Assembly (NCBI RefSeq): GCF_001027745.1
Contig: NZ_LECU01000004.1
Span: forward strand, 496,001-560,000
Origin: Pedobacter sp. BMA
Lineage (GTDB): Bacteria > Bacteroidota > Bacteroidia > Sphingobacteriales > Sphingobacteriaceae
Length of the DNA: 64,000 nucleotides
Reading direction: 5' to 3'
Under the pieces are notes generated by a model, which was not told the DNA's origin, did no database searches, and saw only the letters and a program-made list of their open reading frames with translations. The first letter of the stretch is position 1. Each line of letters starts with the position of its first letter. The translations under genes and the position numbers were made by a program. Below, in pieces: positions 46,301 through 53,734 of this stretch.

Positions 46301-49300
46301 TGTTGCAGAAGGAATAATCTGCGTAGTGTAAACAGTTCCTGTTGTTCCGTTCGCTAAGGTTGCTGGTGGCAATGCCAAAGGATCAACAACGCTTAAAGTA
46401 TAGTTAGATGTAATGGTATTACCATTTGCATCAGTTACTGTAACCGGGATTGTATAGTTACCAACCTGTGTTGGTGTTCCGGTAATTTCTCTCGTATTTG
46501 GATTAAAAACCAATCCCGGAGGAATGCCTGTTGCAGTATAGGTATAAGGACCTGTTCCACCTGTAGCAGCAGGAATACCATTAGTGGTATAGGCTGTACC
46601 TGTTGTACCATCCGGCAATGCGCCAGGGGTAAGTGCTAAAGCAGGTGTTACAGTCAAAGTAAATGTTGCGGTAACCGAACAGTTTTTAGTATCCGTTACT
46701 ACAACATCGAAAGTAGGATTTCCGGTTGCAGTAGGGGTACCGCTTACCAACCCAGTGGTTGATAGGGTTAGTCCTGCTGGCAAAGTACTACCCGAAGCAA
46801 GCGCATAGGTATAACCTGGGGTACCACCTGTTGCCACAGGAAGCTGTACACTATATGGTGATGCAATTGTGGCATTTTTTAAGGTGCTGCCGGCAAATAC
46901 AATTGCCGGGTTTACCGTAACTGTTACCGGAATTCTGGTTGGGTTCGGACAGCCGTTTTTGCTAACCTCAATATAAAAAGTAGTTGTTGCTGTTAAAGCA
47001 GGTGTTGTGAAAGTTGATCCTGAAGTTCCGGTTCCGCCGGTGGCTGTTGTAAACCATGTTAGTACGGTATTTTCAGCCGGAGTTACGGAGAAAGTAGCTG
47101 TACTACCATTACAAATGCTTTGTGCACCTGTAATGATGGTTGGGTTTGGATAGATAATTCTTGCGCCATAAATATCTAGACTGCTTAACGCAGAAACAAC
47201 TGCGGCAAAGCTCACCTGAACACGGTCGTAAACACCGCCAGCGGCAACAGTAGCCGTAAAACGGTTACCACCCAACAGGCTTAGGTTTAACAAACCCGAA
47301 TTAATGGTTACTGTTCTGACTACCGTGGTACCGTTTAATACGGTTACGGTAATATTGTTCAGTACGCCAACATCAGCCAGACCACTTGGCAAACCAAGAT
47401 CTAGTTGAATGCTGTCTGACGCTACCCTGGCAAGCGATTGCGGGAAGATTAATTGCTGATATCCTGTTGCACCAACACCAACTGCCAAAGAAATACGGGT
47501 GAAGTTAGCGGCATCAGTATCAGTTGAATTGCCGGCATTTGCTATGTTACATAACACGCAGATTCCGTTGATTCCGGAATTTTGACTCGCTGCGGCGTTA
47601 CACGATGCGCCACCACCATTGTTGATTACGGTAACAGTTACCGGTACACGTGTTGCACTGGCACAACCTGCAGAACTGTTCGTTTGAACGTAGTAAGTTG
47701 TAGTGGCCGTTAATACCGGAGTAGTGAAAGTATTTGTATTTGAAAGTGAGGTTCCTCCTGTTGGAGTTGCGTACCAGCTTATGGTATTTCCTGCATCGGC
47801 CGTAGCGGCTAAAGTAGTGGTCTGGCCGCTGTTAATTACCTGATTCGCGGTAGTAATGGTTGCAAGTGTAGCAGGCGGGTTAACCGAAACGTTAACCTGA
47901 GTTCTGCTGCTCACAGCCGATCCTGAAACGGCCTCCACATAAAACACGGTAGATGAAGTTACAACCGGTGTGGTGAAAGTGCCGGTATTTCCGGTAACCA
48001 GCGGTGTACTGCCGGTTGAGGCATACCAGTTATAGGTTACGCCTGCTTGCGTATTGCTTACCGTTAAAGTAGCGGTGCTACCTGAACAAACAGTTGCAGA
48101 TGCTACAACCGGCGCATTTACAGTAACGTTAAGTGCGTAAGTGGTAGTTGCTTTATTGTTATTGGTATCTGTTGCTGTAAGAGAAATGGTATAAGGACCG
48201 CCAGTTGTCGGCGTGCCTGAAATTTCCCTTGTTGTCGGGTTAAATGTTAAGCCTGGAGGCAATCCTGTTGCCGCATAGGTAAATGAACCTGTACCTCCAG
48301 ATGCTGCCGGAAGTGTTTGTGGCAGGTAAGATGTACCCACAACTCCGTTAGGCAAAGTTCTGGTTGGTAAATTCACCGTACCCACAACTCTTATAGCATA
48401 ACTGTTGCTTGCCGTTTTACCCTGACTATCAGTAACGGTTACACCAATTGTGTAATTACCCGCTTCCGTAGGCATACCTGAAAGGATTCTTGTTGTAGGG
48501 TCAAATGTTAAGCCTGCAGGAACAGAAGTAGCTACATAAGTGTAAGGACCAACACCGCCTGTAGCTGCAGGAAGCGTTTGCGCAGCGTAAACCGCCCCTA
48601 CATTTCCATCCGGCAAGGTAGCTGATGGAAGTAACAATGGGTCGTTCACTACAATGGTATAATTTGTAGTAATGGTTTTTCCATCGCCATCCGTTACCGT
48701 TACTGGAACAGTATAGGTGCCTGAAGCTGTAGGTGTTCCGGCGATAGCCCTTGTTGTAGGGTTAAATGTTAATCCCGGAGGCAAGCCAGTAGCGGTGTAA
48801 GTATATGGAGTTGAACCACCTGTAGCCGAAGGAATAATCTGGGTAGTATAAACAGTACCAGTTGTACCATCGGCCAGTGTTGCCAGCGGTAATACCAGTG
48901 GATCTGTAATTTTAACAGTATAGTTCGATGTAACCGTGTTTCCATTTGCATCTGTCACCGTTACAGGAATCGTATAGTTTCCGGGAACAGTCGGTGTTCC
49001 GGTGATTTCCCTTGTAGTCGGATCAAATGCTAATCCTGGAGGCAGGTTAGTTGCAGTATAAGTATATGGACCGGTACCCCCTGTTGCAGAAGGAATGATT
49101 TGTGTTGAATAAACTGTTCCGGTTACCCCATCAGGCAAATTGCCCGGAGTTAACACTAATGCGCCAGTTACCACTAAAGTGTAGCTCGCTGTAGCTGTAC
49201 AGTTTTTGGTGTCAGTTGCGGTTATTGAGAAATTGTAAGTTCCGGGAACTGTAGGCGTACCAGAAATAATACCTGATGATGAAAGTGTTAAACCTGCGGG

Positions 49301-50833
49301 AAGTGAGCTTCCTGAAGCCAGGGTATAGGTGTAACCTGCGGTACCACCGGTTGCGGGAGTAATTTGTTTCGAATATCCAAATCCCGGGGTTGCATTGGCC
49401 AGTGTTGTAGTATTGAAAACAATTGCGGGATTTACGGTAACGGTTACCGGAACCCTAACGGATTCATTTGTACATCCGATTTTGCGTGATGCAACATAAT
49501 AGGTTTTATTTGCGGTTAAAGCCGGTGTGGTGAACGTTCCATTATAAGCAGTAGCGGCTAAGGCGGTTCCGTCTTCAGCTACATCATACCATACCAATTG
49601 GTTGGTGGAAGCTGTGGTAGCCGTTAACGCTGCTGTAGAATTGAAGCAAACATTAATAGCATTGGAGGCTGGCGCTACAAATGTAGGAAATGCCGGACTT
49701 CTGGTTACGCCGTAGATGTCCAGGTATTGCGTTAAGTTTGCACTTACAATATTGTTTAATTTGATGGTTACCCGATCAAAAGCCACACCTGGTGCTATTG
49801 GAACGGTAGCCACCTGATTGTTATTGAAAAGACCCAGTAAATCAAGGCCAATGATATTTGCGCCTGTTGTACGGTAAACTTCCTGATTGTTATTATAGGC
49901 AATAATGTCAACAGCACTCAGCAAATTGAGGTTCAACAATGCAGGCGACGTTTTAAACCTGATATTAATGTTATCTGTTGTAGCAGATAAATTTGGAAAG
50001 TAAATATTTACACTTTTAGAAGCTGCAACACCTAGTACGCCTGTGCTGAGTCGGTAAAAGTTTGTTCTGTCATCGTCAATGATGTTCTGAAACTCAAAAT
50101 TCTGGGATCCTGACAGGCCCAGTGCATCGAGTGAAATTCCTTCTTCATCGAAATTGGCAAATACATTGGCATCGCAATTATCATTTCCTGAAATGTTGAA
50201 AGCATAGTATACGTTTGTTTTACCGGTAGTAGATAATGCGACGGCAGTGGTCAGGTCGGTGATTACGATTCTATCATAGGTTACACTCGGTGTTAGCGCG
50301 ATATAGGTAAATCCGTTTTTATCTTTAACTACCTTTATATTTGAGTTATTATTGAATCCTGCCAATGTACTTCCACTAAGAACAGTGGTGCCTGATGAGT
50401 TTTGCGCTGCTATATCGATACGGTGATCGCCGATGACCAGTCCGCCAACAACATTGGCAAGCGTACCGCCAAGCGTTCCTCCCAATAAGGCGTTTAGTGC
50501 TGAAGCATCGAAATCTATACGAACATACGTAGTACGATTTGCCGGAATATTACCCGGGAACTGCAGCACAATGCCGGAAGAGTATGCCCCTAATCCTAAC
50601 AATGCACCTCCATACGAATTCAGCGTAGCAAAATTGCCATCGCTGGTGCTGATTGCATTATTGATGTTATCAATATGCGTAGCACTTCCCGCAGTTGGAG
50701 TTACAACAGTCGCAAAATTTTTAGTTTGCGCATACGATTGTGATTGGAAGAGCGTTAATAGAATGATGATTGCAAGCGCAAAGGCTTTGCAATGTATCCC
50801 AGTTAAGGAACGTTTGGTAAAGGTTTTCATCAT
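37358..50833 (-). CDS. Giant repeat adhesin with type B T9SS C-terminal domain
   Basis: 4491-residue secreted surface protein. It has a signal peptide (AFALAIIILLTLFQSQSYAQ). About 370 N-terminal residues form two carbohydrate/discoidin-like sandwich domains. Two tandem blocks of about 840 residues follow, each with six putative-Ig (He_PIG) modules (GTPTVPGNYTIPVTVTDANG), Ig-like modules with VCSGSTATL, and one sandwich domain. Next come two copies of a sandwich plus Ig block and 11 tandem Ig-like units of about 89 residues, most with two Cys (VCAGS and NKCEN). A fibronectin-like stretch and the gliding-motility C-terminal domain end the protein (YIPNAFTPNNDGKNDTF, WDGTFKGVNQPIGVYVYIV). Exported by the T9SS with the SprF partner next door. 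The ligand is unknown. Confidence 0.92.
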   Translation of the reverse strand: MMKTFTKRSLTGIHCKAFALAIIILLTLFQSQSYAQTKNFATVVTPTAGSATHIDNINNAISTSDGNFATLNSYGGALLGLGAYSSGIVLQFPGNIPANRTTYVRIDFDASALNALLGGTLGGTLANVVGGLVIGDHRIDIAAQNSSGTTVLSGSTLAGFNNNSNIKVVKDKNGFTYIALTPSVTYDRIVITDLTTAVALSTTGKTNVYYAFNISGNDNCDANVFANFDEEGISLDALGLSGSQNFEFQNIIDDDRTNFYRLSTGVLGVAASKSVNIYFPNLSATTDNINIRFKTSPALLNLNLLSAVDIIAYNNNQEVYRTTGANIIGLDLLGLFNNNQVATVPIAPGVAFDRVTIKLNNIVSANLTQYLDIYGVTRSPAFPTFVAPASNAINVCFNSTAALTATTASTNQLVWYDVAEDGTALAATAYNGTFTTPALTANKTYYVASRKIGCTNESVRVPVTVTVNPAIVFNTTTLANATPGFGYSKQITPATGGTAGYTYTLASGSSLPAGLTLSSSGIISGTPTVPGTYNFSITATDTKNCTATASYTLVVTGALVLTPGNLPDGVTGTVYSTQIIPSATGGTGPYTYTATNLPPGLAFDPTTREITGTPTVPGNYTIPVTVTDANGNTVTSNYTVKITDPLVLPLATLADGTTGTVYTTQIIPSATGGSTPYTYTATGLPPGLTFNPTTRAIAGTPTASGTYTVPVTVTDGDGKTITTNYTIVVNDPLLLPSATLPDGNVGAVYAAQTLPAATGGVGPYTYVATSVPAGLTFDPTTRILSGMPTEAGNYTIGVTVTDSQGKTASNSYAIRVVGTVNLPTRTLPNGVVGTSYLPQTLPAASGGTGSFTYAATGLPPGLTFNPTTREISGTPTTGGPYTISLTATDTNNNKATTTYALNVTVNAPVVASATVCSGSTATLTVSNTQAGVTYNWYASTGSTPLVTGNTGTFTTPVVTSSTVFYVEAVSGSAVSSRTQVNVSVNPPATLATITTANQVINSGQTTTLAATADAGNTISWYATPTGGTSLSNTNTFTTPVLTATTTYYVQTNSSAGCASATRVPVTVTVINNGGGASCNAAASQNSGINGICVLCNIANAGNSTDTDAANFTRISLAVGVGATGYQQLIFPQSLARVASDSIQLDLGLPSGLADVGVLNNITVTVLNGTTVVRTVTINSGLLNLSLLGGNRFTATVAAGGVYDRVQVSFAAVVSALSSLDIYGARIIYPNPTIITGAQSICNGSTATFSVTPAENTVLTWFTTATGGTGTSGSTFTTPALTATTTFYIEVSKNGCPNPTRIPVTVTVNPAIVFAGSTLKNATIASPYSVQLPVATGGTPGYTYALASGSTLPAGLTLSTTGLVSGTPTATGNPTFDVVVTDTKNCSVTATFTLTVTPALALTPGALPDGTTGTAYTTNGIPAATGGTGPYTYTATGIPPGLVFNPNTREITGTPTQVGNYTIPVTVTDANGNTITSNYTLSVVDPLALPPATLANGTTGTVYTTQIIPSATGGTVPYTYTATGLPPGLTFNPTTREITGTPTQAGTYTVAVTVTDNKGRTAANNYTISVADPLSLPNATLPDGMEGNVYATQTLPSAVGGVGPFTYVASNLPPGLAFNAATREITGTPTQAGNYSIGLTVTDSQGKTASNNYGLRVIGVLSLPGATLPNGIVGTSYPTQTLPAVTGGTAPYTYLATGLPPGLSFNTATREITGTPTLGGTYTISLTATDANGNKATTAYALTVTVNAPVVAAATVCSGSPATLSVSNLQAGVTYNWYASTGSTPLVTNNTGVFVTPAVTAQTVYYVEAVSGTAVSSRTAVTVSVNPAANPATVTTNSQVINAGQSTTLVATADAGNTISWYAAPTGGTALATGGSFTTPALSTTTTYYVETTNASGCPSATRVPVTVTVINGGGGTACNAASSQNSGITGICLLCNIAGAGNSTDADATNFTRITLAVGVASTGYQQLIFTTPGTATDSIRLELALPGGLADVGLLSNVTLNVLNGTTLVRTVQLNSSLLNLQLLSGNRFAATIVGGGAFDRVQVNFGGVLTALTSLDIYGATTVYPNPTVTAGNQTICSGSTATLTATANGGTTLAWFDAATGGTQLGTGETFTTPALTATTTYYIEVSKGTCANTTRVPVTVTVTPALPTPILATIVNVCAGSTATLSVQNPDAAITYRWYDAATAGTLVYTGPVFITPALLANTTYYVEAAQGNCTSAARAVAAVTVNPRPALPVVSANASTVSPGQSAIITATSADATNTLNWYSSATSTTPIYTGTTYVTPPLTATTTYYVEAVSTNGCASASRVQITITVNGNGSPNPVPCEAATTQTGGVTGVALLAGVFNPTSAIDNDTQTASSLLMPVGALGASVYQRLGFGSLSTVGDTVRVLVSTPGKLLSLALLGNASVTTYVGTNSNGDSRLLNNNTLNIQLLSGNTQALVTFVPTSVFDGVEVRLNSGVLGALTSIDVNYAQRVLVAPTVTSSNVTSCVGSTAQLSVSNPSAGLTYRWYDASGAYQTGKDGIVFTTPTLTGDTRFFVAAVSATGCVSYKTVVNVTTSPAPVAPTLLNAAVNTCPNTLVTLQVQNPVAGMTYNWYDDATSTTVLITGDSFTTPLITANRSYFVAAVNACGTSSARTEATITLGTIDIPVITPPSITITSNSVAVLKATSSTAGATITWYEQANGGVPVFTGETFVTPQLTATKTYYVEASVAGGCTATSRASVTVTVINQPPVTTPCGSATTTVASGVSGVALLAGVINPTFAVDNDVNTGSSLVIPVGALGASVYHQVGFPGLSNVGDTLRVKVTVPAQLLSVALLQNLTVTTFQGNTSNNDVTSISNPLITLNLLGGGNSAILTYIPTSRFDGVELRLSSGILGALTSVNFDYAQRTITKPTVAAATASACQGSSATLSVSNPQAGITYKWYLGTTYQADGITYTTNPALAAGTYTFNVTATANGCESPATPVVVMILPPPVTPIASTTNPASTCVGSSATLSVQAVAGVTYNWYDAATGGNMLVNNNSNFTTSASLLPGVYDYYVEAVSGSSCSNPTRTKVSITVNPAALASDITVTGGTTLCASGTTTLTASSSTVTSPIFTWYTDAALTQVAFVGAVFNTPAITATTRYYVTVSGTNKCANTPGNAKEIIVTVNPVAVAADISVTGTSTVCGGATVSLTATSTTVTNPVFSWYSTADLSTKVFTGPVFVTPNLTATTTYYVTVSGTNKCENTAATARAITITVNPIATDADITVSGPTSVCTGSTAALSAGSTTVVNPVFTWYSNATLTTVAFTGPNFTTPALTANTTYYVTVKGDNKCENTQATAKVVTVTVNPVAVATDIAVSNAQICSGSTVLLMASSTTVTQPVFTWYSDASLTVPVFTGPTFTVTGLTTTTNYYVTVKGSNKCESNAATAKMVTVTVNPLAVTTDIIVNGSTIACAGSTAVLSATSPTVTNPVFTWYSDAALTNISFIGASFTTPALNSTTTYYVTVKGDNKCENAPGTARVVTITVSPVSTAADITAADATVCAGSTATLAASTTTVTNPTFTWYSNAALTTVAFVGPTFITPALTSTTTYYVTVKGDNKCENTAITAKVVTVNVNPAAVQADITLSTPATICGSGTAVINASSTTVTSPVFTWYNDASLTSVAFTGPIFTTPSLTTTTTYYVTVKGANKCENSAADAKAVTVTVNPVAVATDITVSGSTAVCAGSSAVLTASSTTVTSPVFTWYSDAALTTAVFTGAVFTTPVLTTNTTYYVTVRGSNKCENSAATARAVSLTVNPVSTAADITAADATICAGSTATLAASSTTVTSPVFTWYTDAALTTVAFVGPTFITPALTTTTKYYLTVKGANRCENSAATAKVVTVNVNAGAVQSDITLSAPATICGSGTAVITASSTTVTSPVFTWYNDASLTSVAFTGPIFTTPNLTTTTTYYVTVKGADKCENTAANAKAVTITVNPVAVASDIAVSGSTTICTNSTAILTASSTTVTSPIFTWYSNAALTTPVFTGAVFTTPALSATTTYYVTVKGSNKCENTPATARVVTITVNAAPNNPVVATNGTNICAGDATTLTISNAQTGVTYEWYSAATGGNLLFTGTSYTTGALTANTDFYVIATGAGGCNNSGGRVKVTVTVNVKPTVPTVASTTVNVCTGSPAILTVTNPQTGVTYNWYTTATGGTIAGTGVNFTTPAITANITYYVEGTNGSCTSANRTPVNVVALPVPVAPASVTAANGTLCSGSSTVLTVNNPITGLVYRWYAASSGGSILAEGTTFTTPALTATTTYYVESIAVGGCASPTRTAVTVTVLPVLDKPVVSVQTTTANSIVFAWPAVNGATAYEVSLDNGLTWISPTNGATGTSYTVLGLKPDQSATIIVRVKGQLDCQTSTSAAVTGKATNPFGNEVYIPNAFTPNNDGKNDTFMIYGTTIASAKMTIYTQWGQLIYQTDNMNAGWDGTFKGVNQPIGVYVYIVDVTFKDGTTTMRKGTVTLIR
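38690..41640 (-). repeat. Eleven tandem Ig-like repeats of about 268 bp in the adhesin
   Basis: Eleven units of about 89 residues, each reading ADIT..C.GSTA.L..SSTTVTSPVFTWY and ending NKCEN.A.TA..VTVTVNP. Units 6-8 and 9-11 correspond one to one, which shows a further duplication of a three-unit block of about 0.8 kb. Boundaries are approximate. Confidence 0.85.
42610..43860 (-). repeat. Sandwich plus Ig block, two copies about 1.24 kb apart, in the adhesin
   Basis: The domain with GVALLAGVFNPTSAIDND and GALGASVYQRLGF, whose coding starts near 43860, recurs as GVALLAGVINPTFAVDND and GALGASVYHQVGF starting near 42620. The two are clearly homologous and each is followed by Ig-like modules. 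Boundaries are approximate. Confidence 0.7.
44390..49430 (-). repeat. Tandem duplication of a 2.5-kb block in the adhesin
   Basis: Two consecutive blocks (about 49430-46910 and 46910-44390) have the same domain order and closely similar protein sequence, for example NSGINGICVLCNIANAGNST against NSGITGICLLCNIAGAGNST. Boundaries are approximate. Confidence 0.8.
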
Positions 50834-50975
50834 GTCAGGCGTAATTTAGGATGACTTACTAGGTAGTTTGTGCGTATCTGGCCAAGCCTTATTCGCGCAT
50901 TATATAATTATGACAAATCTATATTTTGGATGATTACCAATCTTATCCATTGCTATTCATTCACTGACCGAATCT

Positions 50976-51059
50976 CTTTATTCATTTCATTCATAGCGTG
51001 AATAAAGACTTAAAAGATTTCACTGTTTGTGAAATTATGATGACATTAGCGTAGTCATC
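50976..51059. promoter_or_regulatory. Three successive inverted repeats in the divergent promoter region
   Basis: CTTTATTCA (50976-50984) / TGAATAAAG (50999-51007); ATTTCAC (51017-51023) / GTGAAAT (51029-51035); GATGAC (51039-51044) / GTCATC (51054-51059). All are perfect. They lie between the adhesin and the NACHT-like gene, the last only 13 bp before the latter's start codon. Probable protein-binding sites; target unknown. Confidence 0.5.
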
Positions 51060-51072
51060 CATCTATATATAA

Positions 51073-53664
51073 ATGAACGCTAACGAACTCCTTATTGAAC
51101 TCAGGAAGTTTGTACTTATAAAGTCAGGACTGAGGAATATAGACCCTGCACATTGTAAGATCATCTCTGAGTACGTATTCCAGGAAACTAAGAATTATGT
51201 AAGTGAAACGACCATTAAGCGTTTTTTTGGCTTTGCGAATACTTTGCATAAATTTTCTTTATTCACCTTAAATAGTTTATCACAATATATTGGTTATGAC
51301 GACTGGGATTCCTTTTGCAGGGACAAGGAAAGTCAAACCACATCAGCACAAAGTATATGGCAGGATCTTCGGCTAAAAGCACAGGCTATTACCGAGGTTG
51401 CGCTGGTATCGAAAAAAAACAACTCTGGCGTGCCCTTTCATGCAACATCAAACCGGAGTTTTTACTATCCTGATCTGGATTATTTTTTAAAAAACAACTA
51501 TCAGTTTTCAACTATCAGCGCTCAACCCGGACAAGGGAAATCTATCCTGCTGGCACACATGGCTGAACATTTTTTTGTTTCTGAACATGCGATCTATAAA
51601 AATGATATCGTATTACTAATCAACTCAACCGTTTTAACGCGCATTATTTCCGGAGGAGGCACACTGAAAGATTGGTTTTTAAAAGAATTTAAATTCGAAA
51701 GCATTAGTGAACTAGTTAACTTTTTCAAGAAGAATCCGGAAAAGCGCGAAGGACGTTTTGTGATATTTGTTGATGGCATCGATGAATTCCTGTCGAAGTC
51801 TGAATACTTTAAAACATTTATCGATTTCCTGTATAGCATTGAGGAAAACAATTTTTTAAAAATCATATTTGGCTTCAGAACCAATACCTGGATTAATTTA
51901 CAGCCGGCCATTTCAGGATCAGCGTTTTTGAACAAAACCTGGTACACCGGATTATTTTATGATGAAGATACCCTGAGTAATCTTCCCTCATTAAATAATG
52001 AAGAAATTTTATCCACGCTAAGTTACATCGAGAACAAGGTGATATCGGTAGCAGATGTGAGTCCGAAACTAATGGCATTGTTCAAAACACCGTTCTGGCT
52101 TCAGGTTTATTTCAAACTAAAGGATGAAAATAAATTACTAGAACTTGGCAATCCCTTACTTTGTTATGAGTTAATTCACTATTTTTTAGAAAAAAGGGTG
52201 TTTTTGGCTAAGAAAAGCACTGAGAAAATATTCCTACTTAAAAAATTAAGCGATTGTATTTCTGAACGTGACAATAAGCTGAGGGTGCATAAAGAAAAAC
52301 TGTTAACTTATGTAAACACTTATCCTGAGGCTTATGAAGAATTGTTACAGGCAGGTATTATCGTTGAAGAGAAAAGGCTCAGTACAGCAATTCCAACAGA
52401 GGTAGTCAGATTTCTAAATGAGGATATTTACACTTATTTTTTATTCATTCAGATTACAGAGAGATTTGAATATCGTTCATCTAAAGGGTTTTTTGAACAT
52501 ATCCTGCAATCGTTCGACAAAGACAGCGTTCTACGGTCTCATATTCTGCATTGGTCGATCAGATTTTGCATTAACAGAAATGAAATAGCAGAGTTAAAGA
52601 ATATTTTTAAACTCCCTTTTTCAAATCAGGAGAAGAACCAATCATTTGATTTTATCTGTTATACCGCTAAATATGAGCTCACCAGGCCCAGCGGCAATTT
52701 TAACAAATTATCGGTAGGTGTCGATTTTATAGACATTATGGCTTCCGGCCGTACGATGAGTAGCCTCTACAAAGAAACCATAAGAAGTATTTCTGAAAAC
52801 GTACTTAATGAAGATGTGCAGATTATGCTTCATATTATTGAGTGTAACCTGGCACTTATAGACGTAGATAAAACTTCGCTGCTGAACACCATGCAACTGT
52901 TAAAGCGGAATTATAAGCGGTTGGGTGAATTATTCCCAATAAATCCTTACGATTTGATTTTATACTTCTATAACAATATGATTAATAAGCCTAATGAAAG
53001 CAAAACGCTGGAAGATAAAATTATTAAGCTTTGTCAGGAAATAGACCGGAACGGACCGAAGAAAAATGATGAGATCACAACCGAGGAAATTTTGTGTTAC
53101 CGAATGGTGCTCCTCACACTCTTTTCTCAGAAAAACTATGCTGAATGCCATCGCTTTATAATGGCCATTCTAAACAAATACCCCAATATCTTTTTCATCA
53201 GGCATTCGGTATTCTCTCCGTTTTTGATTTTGCATCTTGGACAAACCTATCTGAAGCTTAATTACTTAAAAAAAGCACATCGCATCATCCAATTCATGGA
53301 TAAAATCATAGATAGTGAATATACGTATTACACGAATTTTATTTTGACAGGTTTTAGCATGTTTAAATCTACCTTTTACAATAGCATTCACAATTATGAG
53401 CAAGCCGTTGCAGAGGCAGATAATGGTTTAACCATTGCAGTAAAGCATGATTTTAAGATGTTCGAAATTGCACTGATACTCAGTAAGATTGAAGCTTTAA
53501 AACATACAGAAGCATCCGAAGAGGTATCCAATACAATAAAAGAGTTGTTGAATTTCTTAACGGCCAACAGAATCTCTATGCCTGAATACTCTAATCTGAA
53601 TAGTGACGATTTTGAGAATACTTTTAAAATCCTGAAGTCATACCGGAAACATCAAACCATGTAA
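51073..53664 (+). CDS. NACHT-like STAND NTPase with helical C-terminus
   Basis: 863 residues. The N-terminal 85 residues look like a DNA-binding or sensor domain (YVSETTIKRFFGF, FTLNSLSQYIGYDDWDSFC). An NTPase follows: Walker A AQPGQGKS (150-157) and Walker B FVIFVDGIDEF (230-239), whose DGIDE is typical of NACHT proteins. The rest (about 330-863) is helical and TPR-like, with ILHLGQTYLKLNYLKKAHRI near the end. STAND NTPases act in signalling, transcription control or phage defence. Here it is a single gene divergent from a giant adhesin, so it may regulate the adhesin. I know no exact function. Confidence 0.8.
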   Translation: MNANELLIELRKFVLIKSGLRNIDPAHCKIISEYVFQETKNYVSETTIKRFFGFANTLHKFSLFTLNSLSQYIGYDDWDSFCRDKESQTTSAQSIWQDLRLKAQAITEVALVSKKNNSGVPFHATSNRSFYYPDLDYFLKNNYQFSTISAQPGQGKSILLAHMAEHFFVSEHAIYKNDIVLLINSTVLTRIISGGGTLKDWFLKEFKFESISELVNFFKKNPEKREGRFVIFVDGIDEFLSKSEYFKTFIDFLYSIEENNFLKIIFGFRTNTWINLQPAISGSAFLNKTWYTGLFYDEDTLSNLPSLNNEEILSTLSYIENKVISVADVSPKLMALFKTPFWLQVYFKLKDENKLLELGNPLLCYELIHYFLEKRVFLAKKSTEKIFLLKKLSDCISERDNKLRVHKEKLLTYVNTYPEAYEELLQAGIIVEEKRLSTAIPTEVVRFLNEDIYTYFLFIQITERFEYRSSKGFFEHILQSFDKDSVLRSHILHWSIRFCINRNEIAELKNIFKLPFSNQEKNQSFDFICYTAKYELTRPSGNFNKLSVGVDFIDIMASGRTMSSLYKETIRSISENVLNEDVQIMLHIIECNLALIDVDKTSLLNTMQLLKRNYKRLGELFPINPYDLILYFYNNMINKPNESKTLEDKIIKLCQEIDRNGPKKNDEITTEEILCYRMVLLTLFSQKNYAECHRFIMAILNKYPNIFFIRHSVFSPFLILHLGQTYLKLNYLKKAHRIIQFMDKIIDSEYTYYTNFILTGFSMFKSTFYNSIHNYEQAVAEADNGLTIAVKHDFKMFEIALILSKIEALKHTEASEEVSNTIKELLNFLTANRISMPEYSNLNSDDFENTFKILKSYRKHQTM

Positions 53665-53734
53665 ATGGATTGGGGTGAGCTAAACCTTGGATGAATATAT
53701 TTTGTTTAGATATATCCATCCAATAATTATCCGA

